Positions 46,418-59,027 are shown, counted from the first letter of the stretch. The stretch is 64,000 nt of DNA from Primulina eburnea (GCF_022965805.1 NC_133110.1:32302790-32366789); one strand, 5' to 3'. The notes: generated from the letters alone by a model not told the origin. Numbers and translations are program-made.

Positions 46418-48926
46418 TGTAAAGCCCAAAAATCAGTACATGTAAAACCCATGCATTTATTTATTTGTTAAATTATTTAATTAATTTTAAAACGATTTTA
46501 GTGATGCACGATTTATGAAATTGCATTATTTACGTTATGTAATGCACGTTAAAATGTTTCCCGAGTTTCATGTATCAGGCGATTATTCGATGCGGGATCG
46601 AGGAAAAGAGACAGACGACGATTTTGGCAATTTTAAAAATGTGATATTTTATTTTAAGTTAGGATTGAGACATTTTAAATGATTTATTAAATTTTTAGTA
46701 TTTCAAAAGCCTAATTGAATTATTCAGTGATTTTAAGATTTTAAAACTTTTAAAGATTTGTCACTTGTACATTTTATTTTTAAATTAGGGGATTTTTATT
46801 AAAAATTAATAGGGATTATTATTTTAATTAATTTGTTAATTTTTTAATTAAGAAATTTTTTCCCCTAAACTAGAAATAAACTCACGCACACACACACTTA
46901 GACACACACACACATACATTTAATTACACTCTCATTTGTTTTTTTTAAAGAAGAAAAGTATGGTTCTTGGAGCAAGAGCAGCCGTCCCTTTCCTCTGTAA
47001 TTTCCAGCAATTCTCGTTCGTTTTCTTCAAAGAAAATCGTGCCACATTCAGCCCGCATCAACCCTCACATCCTTCTCGCTTCGGTGTCGTCGTTTCAGTA
47101 ACTTTAAAGACCAAGGCATATATATTCTTTCGTTTATGCATCGATCTCATTATAGTACATGTTCTTATGTTTATTATGTGTAAAAATTCATGTATGTTGT
47201 GCAACATTTGAGAAAAATTGGTTAGATCGATTGTGAAATGATTTTAGATCTGGAAACCCAAATTCTGCTGTCATTTCGACTTCTAGGAAAATTCGGTCGC
47301 CTTTTTGGGAAAAATTTTCCCATATAAACCATAGTACTTTTTGATATCTTAGATTTGACAGTAAATTCAAAATTTTTGGACAAGAAACGAGTGAGTTATG
47401 ATCGTTTTCGCGGGACTGCTCAAACTGTAATTTTCTGGAAATGTGTTCTTGAAGTTCATTTGTTGCGGGCTTCATTGGGAACCGTTGAGTGATCGATGCT
47501 GCATTTAAGTATTGTGATTATAATGTTGGGATGATTTTTGGTGCTTCGTTTCGTGTCGATAGGCACTTGTTTGCATTAGAAGTCGTAGGAAGCATCTTGG
47601 TGTCAAAATGCCATGTTCACGGTTTGAGTTGCCTATTATGATTTGCATCATTGTTTTGAGGCTTCATGGGAGTTTGAATCATTGCCATAGTATCCTAGGA
47701 CGAGTCTATACGTACCATTCCAGAGCCTATATGGACCCGGGGCCGAACCATGACACGGGTTTCGTGCCCTTGTTCTTTCCTGGTGTGAAATTCCAGAGTA
47801 TACACGGACCTGGAGCCGGACCCTGGCACGGGGCCTATGCCTTTGTTAATTCCATAGGTTGAGGTTGGCGAGGCTACACAGACCCAGACCTGGATGTGTA
47901 CACGGGGTCTGTGTCTTCCATGTTTGGGGAAAGGTTCACACTTCATATAGGGATTTTTTTGGGTTTTATGTCATGGTTTAGTATGATGATTTAACGAGGT
48001 CGAGTCTCGAGAGATTTAGAATGTCATAAGAAAATTTGTCACTTTGAGTGTGAGCATGACTAATACGTCTAAGTTATGAAAGTTAAGTGCTTGAACTCTT
48101 GATAGTATGTGCAGCAGTGGCCCCAAGCGAGATCCAATGAATCCCTCAACGCCATGTAAGTATGTTCGACGTGCAAAAGGAGAAAATATTTTATTTTTGA
48201 GGTATGCTAAGTGTCTTGTGACCAATTATGAACGGGTTTGGAAGCCGGTGAATGTGGCCGGTGACCTCGTCACCCCAATAAATCATGATCGGGGATCTCA
48301 TGTATATGGTAGTGGGTTTTCCCTGCCAGCCCAGTACTGTGGTATAGTCTGATCAGGCACATTGATGTATGAGTCACTTGCTTTGAAACATATCTCTACG
48401 CAAAATGATGAAGTTTATGCATGTTCAAGTATATATGATGCAAGTATGTTTATGAAAAGTTTTATGATGATGGAACGTCTATGTTTCTGTTATTATGTTC
48501 AAGTTTCAAGTATGTATGCTCTACTTTAAAGATGCATGTGGTTTTATTATATATTACTTGTTATCTCCAGTTTATAATGTTGAGTCTTTAGATTCATTAG
48601 ACTTTATCGATGCACGTGAGTATGACTTTGAGGAGACGAGAGGTGGGGACCAATGGGCCGGCTTAGACTGCGTAGGAGGATAAACCCGAGGACCGCCAAT
48701 GATTTTAGAATTTTATGCATGACGATTTTAATACTCTGACTTTTACGAGATTTATTCACGTTGTTTGAACAAGTATTTTTAGCAAACTTTATTTTGTGAT
48801 CTTTTTATTGCAAATATTTTGGATGAACATGTTATTTTTATTGAAATTTTAAGGTTTATTTCATATCTAAGAAATTTTTTATTTTTTCGCAAATTTTAAG
48901 TGTGTTTAAAAGTACGGTACATTACA
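46418..48926 (+). repeat. 5' LTR of Gypsy D
   Basis: Starts TGTAAAGCCC and ends GGTACATTACA. Contains a CA-rich microsatellite near 46880-46915, and a segment with repeated CACGG words (47720-47925) listed separately. Confidence 0.92.
47720..47925. repeat. CACGGG-word cluster in the Gypsy D LTR
   Basis: Three diverged units, each carrying ATTCCAGAG or a related lead-in, then GACC(C/T)GG and a CACGGG word; the last holds the inverted pair CACAGACCC ... GGGTCTGTG. The counterpart in the 3' LTR (about 54340-54540) includes CACGGGTCCGTG. Confidence 0.6.
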
Positions 48927-48928
48927 GT

Positions 48929-48940
48929 TGGTATCAGAGC
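48929..48940 (+). promoter_or_regulatory. Primer-binding site of Gypsy D
   Basis: TGGTATCAGAGC, an exact 12-base match to the initiator-Met tRNA complement, two bases after the 5' LTR. Confidence 0.88.
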
Positions 48941-49150
48941 CTGGTTCTTGTAAAAGGTTATGCCTACTGCTAGTTGCGAGAAGCTCACAAAGTCACAGCT
49001 AAAGTCGGTAAGTTTTAAATTCTTTCACGTAGTAAGCATCAAGTCATGATTTCAGCATGTGCATATTCAAGTTCAAATTTCGTGCATCCTATGATATTGA
49101 TGCTATGTTCATGCATGTTGGGTTTACGTGTTGGGTAAATTTTGAACAGT

Positions 49151-50220
49151 ATGCCTCCTACACGTATGGCTGACTGAGGAGCAGTTGATGAGAACAGAGA
49201 CGCTCAGGATGGGGAGAGGGCCACTCCTCCTCATCCAACCCCAGATATGCAGGCTCAGATACTTGCAGGGATGACCCAGTTCTTCGCACAGTTTGCGGGG
49301 AACTAGAATCCAGTAGATACAGGGGCGAGACCCAGACCAGAGGCTGTGTATGAGAGATTCAGGAGGATGGAGCCATAAGAGTGCTCGGACAATACTGACC
49401 CAATGATAGCTGAAGGATGGATTAAGTCCATCGAAGTAATCTTTGCGTTTATGGAGCTGCATGATACAGACAGAGTTAGATGTGCCACATTCCTTCTGAT
49501 AGGGGACGACAGGCTGTGGTGGGAGAGCGCGTCTGTGTCGGTGAATCTGCAGACTCTGTCATGGGATGGCTTTAAGGAGGTCTTTTACTCCAATTACTTC
49601 AGCGAGGAAGTACGATCCCGATTGACTAGGGATTTCATGACGCTGCAATAGGGAGACAGCAGCGTTGCAGAGTTTGTGAGGAAGTTCGAGAGGGGGTGTC
49701 ACTTTGTACCTCTGATTGCAAATGATGCCCGGGAGAAGTTGAGGCATTGTATTGATAGTTTTCGTTCGATCTTGTGCCGTGATGTGAGAGTTGCTGGTCC
49801 GACTACCTATGCCGTTGCCATATCTAGAGGCTTTGTGGCAGAGCAGGATCAAAGGGACATCGAGAGTGATAGGCAGGGCAAGATGCCCGATCAGGAGCAT
49901 CAGTAGCAACGACCTTAGTTTAAGAGGCATTTCCAAGGACAGCAGGGGAAGAGGCCATTTCAGGGACCACTGAAAGGCAATTGTCTCATTCCTCAGTAGA
50001 AGGCTCCACAGAAGCCCGGAGATCACCCAGTATGCCCGAAGTGCCACCACAAGCATCCGATACAATGCTTATGGGGATCGAGCAAGTGCTTCAAATGCGG
50101 AGCCAATGATCATATGTTGAAGGACTGCCCACAATGGAGGCAGCCAACCCAGGGTAGAGTGTTTGCCTTGCAGGCAGAGGAGGCGAACCCAGACACGACC
50201 CTGTTGACTAGTAACTTATT
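49151..50220 (+). pseudogene. Gypsy D gag
   Basis: One frame interrupted by several stops. Recognisable parts: AEGWIKSIEVIFAFMELHD, RLWWESASVSV and SVAEFVRKFERGC, which is the retrotrans_gag region, then a basic linker. Knuckles CPKCHHKHPIQC and CFKCGANDHMLKDC end it near 50135. The stop before GDSSVAEF falls where relatives usually have Gln. It cannot make an intact capsid protein. Confidence 0.85.
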
Positions 50221-50370
50221 TAATTCAGCACCGAATTATTCTTGCTATGCATGTTTCAAATTTTATTTGGGATTATTAGTGTGCTAGTCAGTATCTTTTG
50301 CGACTTGTCTAAAGATTTTTTTGCTATGCATGAGGTTAAGATTAGAATTTTTGGGATATAAGTTTTTGTA

Positions 50371-53184
50371 TTGTACCAACGCCTTTCAGGAAATATTTTC
50401 ATTAAGAGGGTAGCGACGAAGGCCTTAATAGATTCTGGGGCCACTCACTCTTTTATTTTGGAGACGTTCGCTAATCATCTGGACGTCAAGTATATTGGAC
50501 TCGACGTGAGCTATTCAGGGACAGTCCCATCGGGGGAAGAACTATCAGCTACTAGCGTGGTCAGAAACATTGACCTTGAACTGCAAGGCCAAATAGTGTA
50601 TGCCGATCTAATCGTGTTGTCGATTTTGATATTATCTTGGGAATGGACTGGCTGACAAAGAACATAGTTCTTATTGATTTCCAGAAAAGATCAATGTTGG
50701 TAAGGCCGTTGGGCATGTAGCAGTTTCTCTTTGAGCTAGATAGATGGAGGAGTTTCCCTTGCATTATCTCTTGTATGCATGCACGGAGACTTATTCATAA
50801 GGGATGTCAGGCTTTCTTGGCCAGCATTATTTTCGCACAAGATGTGACCACTCCATCAATATCGAATGTACCGGTAGTCAGAGACTTTCCTGACGTCTTT
50901 CTAGATGACATCACATGCCTTCCACCAGAGAGAGAGGTGGAGTTTTCCATTGACCTTGTGCTAGGAACCGTGCCAATCTCTAAGGCACCATACCGGTTAG
51001 CCCCAGCTGAGATGTTAGAACTCAAACAAAAAATTCAGGAGATCCTAGACAAAGAATTCATCCGCCCTAGTTTCTCACAATGGGGCGCACCAGTGCTCTT
51101 TGTAAAGAAAAAGGATGAGAGCATGAGGTTGTGTATCGATTACTGAGAACTGAACAAGGTAACGATGAAGAATAAATACCCACTTCCAAGGATCGATGAC
51201 TTGTTCGATCAGTTGCAGGGAGCTACAGTGTTCTCCAAGATAGATCTACGATAAGGTATCATCAGCTGAAGGTAAAGGATGCAGATGTTCATAAGACAGC
51301 CTTCAGAACTAGGTATGGACAATACGAGTTCTTAGTAATGCCGTTTGGACTGAAAATTGCTCCGGCGATATTTATGGACCTCATGAATCAAGTATTTCAG
51401 CCCTACCTAGATCAGTTCGTCATAGTTTTGATGACATTCTCATCTACTCGAAGAGCCACGAGGAGCACAGTCAACACTTGGATGCAGTTTTGCAGGTCTT
51501 GCAGAGTCGCAAGTTGTTTGCAAATTCAGTAAGTGAGAATTCTGGTTGGAGAAGGTAGCGTTTTTGGGTCATATAATATCTAGCAGTGGTGTTGAGGTGG
51601 ATCCAGATAAGGTGACAGCGGTTAAGGAATGGGTCAAGCCGAAGAATGTGTCAGAGATCCGCAATTTCCTAGGCTTAGCAGGTTATTACAAGAAATTCAC
51701 TCGGGGATTCTCTTCGATAGCAGTGCCACTCACTTCATTGACTAAGAAGAATGCTAAATTCATATGGAGTGGAGAGTTCCAAAAGAGCTTTGATACTTTG
51801 AAGCAAGCTCTTATCATAACGCTAGTGTTAGCCATGCCAGTAGGGAAAGGAAATTTTGTGCTATACACCGATACTTTTAAGCTCGGGTTAGGCGCAGTAT
51901 TGATGCAGTACGGCCTGTTCATAGCTTATACCTCCAGACAGTTGATAGTTCATGAGAAGAATTATTCGACTCATGATCTCGAATTAGTTGCCATTGTCTT
52001 TGCGTTGAAAATTTGGAGACATTATTTGTATGGCGAGAAATGCCAAATATTTACTGATCACAAGAATCTTGAGTACTTCTTCACGTAGAAAGAGCTGAAT
52101 ATGAGACAAAGATGGTGGTTAGAGTTAGTGAAAGACTACGATTGCGAGATTAGATACCATCCGAGGAAAGATAATGTTGTGGCAGATGCTTTGAGCAGAA
52201 AAGTTGCAGTCTTAGCACAACTGTCAGTGCAGAGACCTCTCTAGTCAGAAATTCAAAGGTTTTGGATTAGAGGTTTATCCTAAAGGCAGAGCTCCTAAGC
52301 TGTTTAATCTGACAGTACAGTCTTCATTGCTAGAACAAATCCGTAGAGGTCAGCCTTCAGATGAGTAATTAAAGAAACGGAGACTGAAGGATGAAGCCAA
52401 GGGCAGCGTACTTGCACAATGTCCAACGACATTATGAGATACAGGGGAAGGATGTGGGTGCCTATTGTTGACTCGATCAATGCGGATATTTTGACAGAGG
52501 CACATACATCTCCATATTCTATCCACCCAAGATGTACTAAGATGTACAAGGATTTGCAGATTCTGTATTGGTGGCCAGGCATGAAGCGAGACATCCGACG
52601 ATGTGTGTCTGAATGCCTCCCTTGTCAGCAGGTGAAGGCAGAGCATCAGAGGTCAGCAGGAATGCTTAAGCCGCTTCCTATCCCCGAGTGGAAATGGGTA
52701 AACATCACCATGGATTTCATTGTAAGTTTTCCGAGGTCAGTCAGAGGATCCAATGCCATTTGGGTTATAGTGGATTTACTTACTAAATCAGCACACTTCT
52801 TACCGGTGAAGACTACTTTCTCCATGACTCAGTATGCAGATCTCTATATCAGGTAGATAGTCCGTTTGCACGGAATCTCAGTTTCTATTGTGTCCCAGGG
52901 ACCCGAGGTTCACATCGTCCTTTTGGAAGAGTTTACATGCAACCATGAGGACGAAGTTGCTATTCAGTACTGCATTTCACCCTTAGATAGATGCTCAGTC
53001 TGAGCGAGTGATTCATATTTTGGAAGACTTTCTGCGAGCTTGTGTGATCGATTTCCATGGGAATTGGGAATCGAAGCTACCTCTAGTGGAGTTTACCTAC
53101 AAAAACAGTTTCCAATCATCTATAATTATGGCTTCCTACGAGGCATTGTATGGAAGGAAGTGCAGGTCGTCGATCATTGGCATT
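50371..53184 (+). pseudogene. Gypsy D protease, RT, RNase H and partial integrase
   Basis: The aspartic protease is at 50400-50655 (ALIDSGATHSFI). RT starts at 50775 with [11 protein letters not shown] and [20 protein letters not shown], and is then broken by TGA where relatives have Arg. The RT catalytic block near 51400 is frameshifted. RNase H is at 51546-52088 ([12 protein letters not shown], stop where relatives have Gln). The integrase zinc region and core run 52419-53180 (WWPGMKRDIRRCV, CLPCQQVKAEH, ITMDFIVSFP, EALYGRKCRS). Coding sequence stops abruptly at about 53180, where the LTR interior begins, so the integrase C-terminus is deleted. Confidence 0.87.
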
Positions 53185-55536
53185 TTAAATGATTTATTAA
53201 GTTTTTAGTATTTCAAAAGCCTAATTTAATTATCAGATGATTTTAAGATTTTAAAACTTTTAAAAATTTATCACTTGTGCATTTTATTTTTAAATTAGGG
53301 GATTTTTATTAAATATTAGTAGGGGTTAGTATTTTAATTAACTTGTTAATTGTTTAATTAAGCAATTTTTCCCCTTAACTAGAAATTAAACTCAGGCACA
53401 CACACACACACTTATACACACACACACACACACTCTTATGTTTAACACACACACACACATAGATTTCATTACACTCTCATTTGTTTTTTTAAAGAAGAAA
53501 AGTAGGGTTCTTAGAGAAAATAGTAGCCGCCCCTCTCCTCTGTAATTTCCAGCAATTCTCGTTCGTTTTATTCAAAGAAAATCGTGCCACGTTCATCCCG
53601 GATCAACCCTCGCATCCTTCCCGCTTCGGTGTTGTCGTTTTGGTAACTTTAAAGACCAAAGCATGTATATTCTTTGGTTTATGCATCGATCTCATTATAG
53701 TACAGGTTCTTATGTTTATTATGTGTAAAAATTTATGTATGTTGTGCAAAGTTTGAACAAAATTGGTTAGATCAATTTTGAAATGATTTTAGATCTGGAA
53801 ACCCAAATTCTGCTGTCATTTCGATTTCTGCAAAAATTTGGTCGACTTTTTGGGAAATCTTTCAACATATAAAACATAGTTATTTTCAATACCTTCCATT
53901 TGATAGTAACTTCGAAATTTTTTGACAAGAAACGTGTGAGTTATGATCGTCTTCGTGGGACTGCTCAAACTGTAATTTTCTGGAAATGTGTTCTTGACGT
54001 GTTCTTGTAGTTTATTTGTTACAGGCTTTGTTGAGAACTGTTAGGTGATCGATGTTGTGTTTAAGTATTATGAGTATGATGTTGGGATGATTTTTGGTGT
54101 TTTGTTTCGTGTCGATAGGCATTTGTTTGCATTAGAAGTTGTAGGAAGCATCTTGGTGTCAAAATGTCGTGTTCACGGTTGAGTTGCATTTTATGATTTG
54201 CATCGTTGTTTTGAGGCATCATGGGAGTTTGAATCATTGCCATAGCATCCTAGGATGGGTCTCGAGGTGTTGGTTCACGGTCCGTATGATTGAGTTAGGA
54301 GGATTAAGCAACAAGTGTAGTGAATTTCGTTGGTTTACCATTCCAGAGTCTACATGGACCCGGGGACGAAACATGACACGGGTCCGTGCCCTTGTTCTTT
54401 CCTGGTGTGAAATTCCAGAGTATACAAGGACCCGGAGCCGGACCCTGGCAGGGGGTCCGTGCCTTTGTTAATTCCATAGGTTGAGGTTGGCGAGGCTACA
54501 CAGACCCAGACCTGGATGTGTACACGGGGTCTGTGTCTTCCATGTTTGGGGAAAGGTTCACACTTCATATAGGGATTTTTTGGGGTTCGATGTCATGGTT
54601 TAGTATGATGATTTAACGAGGTCGAGTCCCGAGAGATTTAGAATGTCATAAGGAAATTTGTCACTTTGGGTGTGAGCATGACTAATACGTCTAATTTATG
54701 AAAGTTAAGTGCTTGAACTCCTGATAGTTTGTGCAGCAGTGGCCCCAAGCGAGATCCAACGAATTCCTCAACGCCATGTAAGTATGTTCGACGTGCAAAA
54801 GGAAAAAATATTTTATTTTTGAGGTATGTTAAATGTCTTGTAACCAATTATGAACGGGTTTGGAATCCGATGAATGTGGCCGGTGACCTCTCCACCCCGG
54901 TAAAGCATGACCGGTGATCTCATGTATGTAGTAGTGGATTTTTCCTGCCAACCCAAAACTGTGGTATAGTCTGATCAGACACATTGATGTATGAGTCACT
55001 TGCTTTGAAACATATCTCTACACAAAATGATGAAGTTTATGCATGTTCAAGTATGTATGTTTATGAAAAATTTTATGATGATGACACGTCTATGTTCTGT
55101 TATTACTTTCAAGTTTCAAGAATGTACGCTCTACTTTAAAGATGCATGTGATTTTATTATGTGTTACTTGTTATCTTCATTTTATACATGTTGAGTCGTT
55201 AGACTCACTAGACTTGATCGATGCAGGTGAGTATGACTTTGAGGAGACAAGAGGTGGGGACCAATGAGCCGGCTTGGACTGCTCAGGAGGCTAAACCCGA
55301 GGACCACCAATGATTTTAGAATTTTATGCATGACGATTTTAATACTCTGAATTTTACGAGATTTCTTCACGTTGTTTGAACAAGTATTTTTAGCAAACTT
55401 TATTTGTGATATTTTAATTGCAAATATTTTTGATGAACATGCTATTTTAATCGAAATTTGAAGGTTTATTTCATATCTAAGAAAATTTTTATTTTTCCGC
55501 AAATTTTAAGTATGTTTAAAAGTACGATACGTTACA
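53185..55536 (+). repeat. 3' LTR of Gypsy D, 5'-truncated
   Basis: Matches the 5' LTR from about 46672 onward and ends CGATACGTTACA. The CA microsatellite is longer here (about 53395-53460). Confidence 0.9.
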
Positions 55537-55541
55537 GAACC
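55537..55541 (+). repeat. Target-site duplication of Gypsy D, right copy (GAACC)
   Basis: Identical to 46413-46417. Confidence 0.9.
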
Positions 55542-56200
55542 TCTCTGCCTAATGATTCCGGTATCAACTCCCTTGGCTCGATCAAGAGCCTCATCAAAAG
55601 TGTTAGGCCTTGCAGTATTAACCAAGGTAAATATATCAGGGTTAAGACCATTTATAAAGTGATCGGCCTTAGCTTCTTCATCGGATGCTACATGAGACGC
55701 AAATCTCAATAAATTCGAGAAATTAGCAAAATAGTCCTCAACATTCAGATTTCCTTGCTTTAATTTTGCAAACTCGGCTCCCCTGTCTTTTCTGTAAGAG
55801 GTAGGAAAGAAACGTTGATAAAATTCAGATTTAAAGATATCCCCGGTAACAATTGTACCTCGACCCTCTAAAGCTTCTTGGTCATGATCCACAAACTCTT
55901 AGCATCATCCAATAACTGATGAACAACTAACTTGATTCTACGATCATCTGGATACTCAAGAGATTCAAATAACTGATCCATACTCTCCAACCAGCTCTCA
56001 CACTCTAATGCATTCTCTGTACCCTTCAACATCGGTGAGTGCAAAGACTGAAATCTGGCTAACAGTATCCCCATCGGAGTCGGAGTTATATCCATCTGAG
56101 TATGAGTAGCACTGCCCTGATCTTTTGCCACTGGTATGTTCTGTTTAGGTCTACCACGATCTCTACATCGAGTAGTCATGTCTGAGATACAATAGATCAA
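55537..56200 (-). pseudogene. Gypsy A gag, proximal part
   Basis: Two minus-strand frames (56200-55868 and 55892-55537) with a frameshift near 55880. The start is probably the Met of MTTRCRDRGRPKQ near 56179. Gag motifs: GTENALECESWLESMDQLFE, FKSEFYQRFFPTSYRKD and NVEDYFANFSNLLRFAS. Gypsy D interrupts the frame at its GAACC target. The gag frame continues in register at 46412 on the far side of Gypsy D when one GAACC copy is discounted, apart from a stop a few codons later. Confidence 0.88.
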
Positions 56201-56421
56201 ACATAGATAAAGTCACAATATCATAATCATCTCAATCTTGTATCGACCATCTCTGGCTCTCAAGACTCAATAAATCTCAAAAATCTCGAATAAATCTCAA
56301 CAATATAATATATCAATTATAATAATATATTTCACATTATGGCACAGTGAAAATGCTAGCAAATATATCACATGATCAAGCAATTCGAACTGAGTCGATC
56401 TACCCTTTCCCAAATATATTA
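56201..56421 (-). other. Leader of Gypsy A
   Basis: AT-rich, non-coding interval between the Gypsy A primer site and gag. Confidence 0.6.
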
Positions 56422-56434
56422 CGCTATGATACCA
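56422..56434 (-). promoter_or_regulatory. Primer-binding site of Gypsy A
   Basis: The minus strand reads TGGTATCATAGCG, the form of initiator-Met tRNA complement common in Ty3/Gypsy elements. Confidence 0.75.
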
Positions 56435-56441
56435 CCCAACA

Positions 56442-57256
56442 TGGGGCCCTGGGTCCGACATTAATACCAATAATTATAAATGTAACAAACCAAATAATTG
56501 AGTAAAACACATAATCTGTGGTTCACCAATCGAAATAAATATCGTCAAAATAATTTAAAGGTCTCAAATGTTTGAAATATAAGTTTTAACATGCCAAAAT
56601 AACTAGTGAGCCAAAATAATCCAAACATTATAAAATAGCTCCTAAGAACCGAGAATCCCACTCTAACTCGTATCTCCTCGCCTGGAGCCGAACTCTAGCA
56701 TCCCAAGCCTTGCCTCACCTACCGTCAAGCACATGAAAACAAGAGGTAGCCGACGTGCCGGTGAGTATAAACACAGTATGATACAATCAATAATATATGA
56801 GAATTAAAATGACAAATAGTTCCTAAGGGATGCACGCCAATGGGACCCTCCAATAAGTCTATTGGAATTGGCTCTGTATCAATGGAATCTCATCATCCAT
56901 ACATAACGAATTGGTGTGGTATATTCATATCATAATATATGAACAGTAAGAACTAGCATTCTTATTGAGACTAGAACTCATAGGGAAGAAAATCTATTTA
57001 TGGATGGAATCAAATATGCAGTATTTACAGACAAAAGTATTCGGTTATTGGGGAAAAATCAATAAAGATGCAATATAATGCAATGCATGATCAGAAGCTG
57101 TGGGCTATCAATAAATCTCAAGATCAATTGAATCATTTGGTCATAGGGTACCCAAGGGAAGAGAATCCCGCAGCAAAATCCACCGACTCATCTGCTCGGG
57201 GTGGGGTGCTGTGTTCTACAATCTCAGGACTATGGTGCGCCTATAGAGAGTTTTCA
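56442..57256 (-). repeat. 5' LTR of Gypsy A
   Basis: Bounded by TG...CA on both strands and placed upstream of the primer site. On the minus strand it begins TGAAAACTCTC at 57256 and ends GGGCCCCA at 56442. Exact borders are inferred because the matching 3' LTR is absent. It abuts the Gypsy B LTR with no spacer. Confidence 0.65.
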
Positions 57257-59027
57257 TGAAACACCCCACTCCAAAGATAATTAATTTTTAAAGAAATAAA
57301 ATACGCGGAAGCATTACATTTTAAAGGGAAAAATAAAAATGAAACTCGTATAAATAAAAACAATACGTTACCAAATCTTTAATGTAACCATTTCCAAAAC
57401 CATCATTAAAATATAATCAAAAGTAGCCATGAAACATGTATCATTTTTTTTACAAAATACATGATTCCTATAACTACCAATGTTTTACCATACCAAAATA
57501 AGTAATACATGCAAAAAGTTTTCCCTTTCCCTTGCCATATGTCTTCTTTCACCTTTGACAATCCTTTTCATTCTTTCTTGTCACCTGCATCACATGATAT
57601 TAACTGTAATGAGTTTAGAACTCAATAAGTAGAATTAGAAGAACAAAAAATACATATACGTAAGCTTGGGCTTGAATAACATGACTATGGAAATGAAAGT
57701 TCTATAATACATCTTCAATGAACAATAAATATCAAGGTATTATAGATGGTATTCAATGGAATTAATTAAAGAAAGAAATTGATATTCCTGTGACCTGTGA
57801 CTATGAAATATGTACCTCTTTGATATAAATATCAAAACTGTGAGAGATACACCTTTATCATTAAATTGGCTAATAACATACATAATATTTACTAACAATT
57901 CTTCACTTTAATCATAGAAATTTCGTTGAGGCAATTTAACAAACATATGGTAGGCACAATGGATCACTAGCTCCTTTATCAATGAATTCAACAGTATTCT
58001 TTGAACAATTAATATATACCAATATATACATCAAGAATATCTCAATAGAAGGAGCTAGACATCAATAAACATGGCTTTTGTACATATACTTATCATGTGA
58101 GCAAAGAAGGAGAGCCTCTACTTATAACCCAAGAAGCACACGATTTCTATGATGATCTCAAAGGAATTTCTACAACATTATACATACAATCAACCATTAA
58201 TCATCACCATTGATCATAGGAATCAATCAAACCAACTTATACCTTCAACTCCTCAAACCCACTAAATCCAAAATAAAGAGTCCTTACCTTGGAGCTTAGA
58301 AAATTTAGGTAGGAGGAACGAATAATCTACCAAAACCCTTGAAAATGGAAGTGGAAAGATGAAGGAGAGAAAATTTTGAGGGAGAAGAAACTAGAACCAA
58401 TAGAATAGTAGAAATTTTTAGACATGGCATATAAAGCCTTCCAATGCCCAAAATCGCATGACCAAGTAGCACTTTCGCCCCATCTAACGCCGCGGCGCCA
58501 TCTACTTGGTGCTGTGGCACCCCATTCTTGGGCCTGCAGCGCCGCCGCGGTGCCAGGCAGCGCTGTGGTGCTCAGGCTTCAGCCCTGGCGCTGTCTCCTG
58601 CGCCCATCAGCTGCAACGCCATGCCTCCGATGCTGCGGCGCTGCTCTTGCACCACACCAACAATGCAACCCCACATATATGATACACTATAACCATAAAC
58701 TTCCATTACCAATTCCATGCAATACCAATTCAACAAACCATCCAAATACATGCTCAAATCATCTATATAAACCATCACAACAAAAACTCATCCCCCTCCA
58801 TAAACCGTCACCAAATATGAAACATAACACCAAAACAATAATCATACTTTTACCATTTCATTGAACATCACCACAAGCAATAATCAATCATATCAACTTA
58901 ACCACAAAAACCATCCATTCAAATTCCACCGTTAAACCTTCATAACCATAAAACTAACAATACCATACAATAATAACGATGAATAAAATCATTGAAAATA
59001 GAAGGATAAGAGGTTGGGATATTACCA
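57257..59027 (-). repeat. 3' LTR of Gypsy B
   Basis: On the minus strand it starts TGGTAATATCCC after a polypurine tract (AAGGAGGGGAGA, 59039-59028) and ends GGGGTGTTTCA at 57257. About 1.77 kb and AT-rich except for a GC cluster at 58476-58651. Confidence 0.8.
58476..58651. repeat. GC-rich palindromic cluster in the Gypsy B LTR
   Basis: Repeated GCGCCGCGGCGCTG-like words and their halves (CGCCGCGGCGCC, GCAGCGCCGCCGCGGTGCC, CAGCGCTG, TGGCGCTG, TGCGGCGCTGC) in 175 bp, flanked by AT-rich DNA. Any long ORF crossing it is a composition artefact. Confidence 0.7.

Larger units (their letters stand above)
46418..55536 (+). mobile_element. Gypsy D, degenerate LTR retrotransposon nested in Gypsy A
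   Basis: 5' LTR 46418-48926, primer site, broken gag-pol 49151-53184, 3' LTR 53185-55536, flanked by GAACC. Pol order (protease, RT, RNase H, integrase) is Ty3/Gypsy. The 3' LTR lacks about its first 255 bp and is joined directly to integrase coding sequence, an internal deletion after insertion. Confidence 0.93.

Noticed and set aside
46885..46920. CA microsatellites in the Gypsy D LTRs as a functional element
   Set aside because: Simple repeats that differ in length between the two LTRs; expected slippage.
46936..47211. Plus-strand 91-codon ORF starting MFFLKKKSMVLGARAAVPF
   Set aside because: Inside the Gypsy D 5' LTR; the 3' LTR counterpart is broken, so it is not a gene.
29015..57256. 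Endogenous pararetrovirus
   Set aside because: All RT-bearing units have LTRs, primer sites or Copia/Gypsy/LINE domain order; no movement protein or caulimovirus-type coat region is seen.
58305..58864. Overlapping ORFs on both strands in the GC-rich part of the Gypsy B LTR
   Set aside because: Both follow from the GC cluster; composition is odd, no known domain, and they lie inside an LTR.
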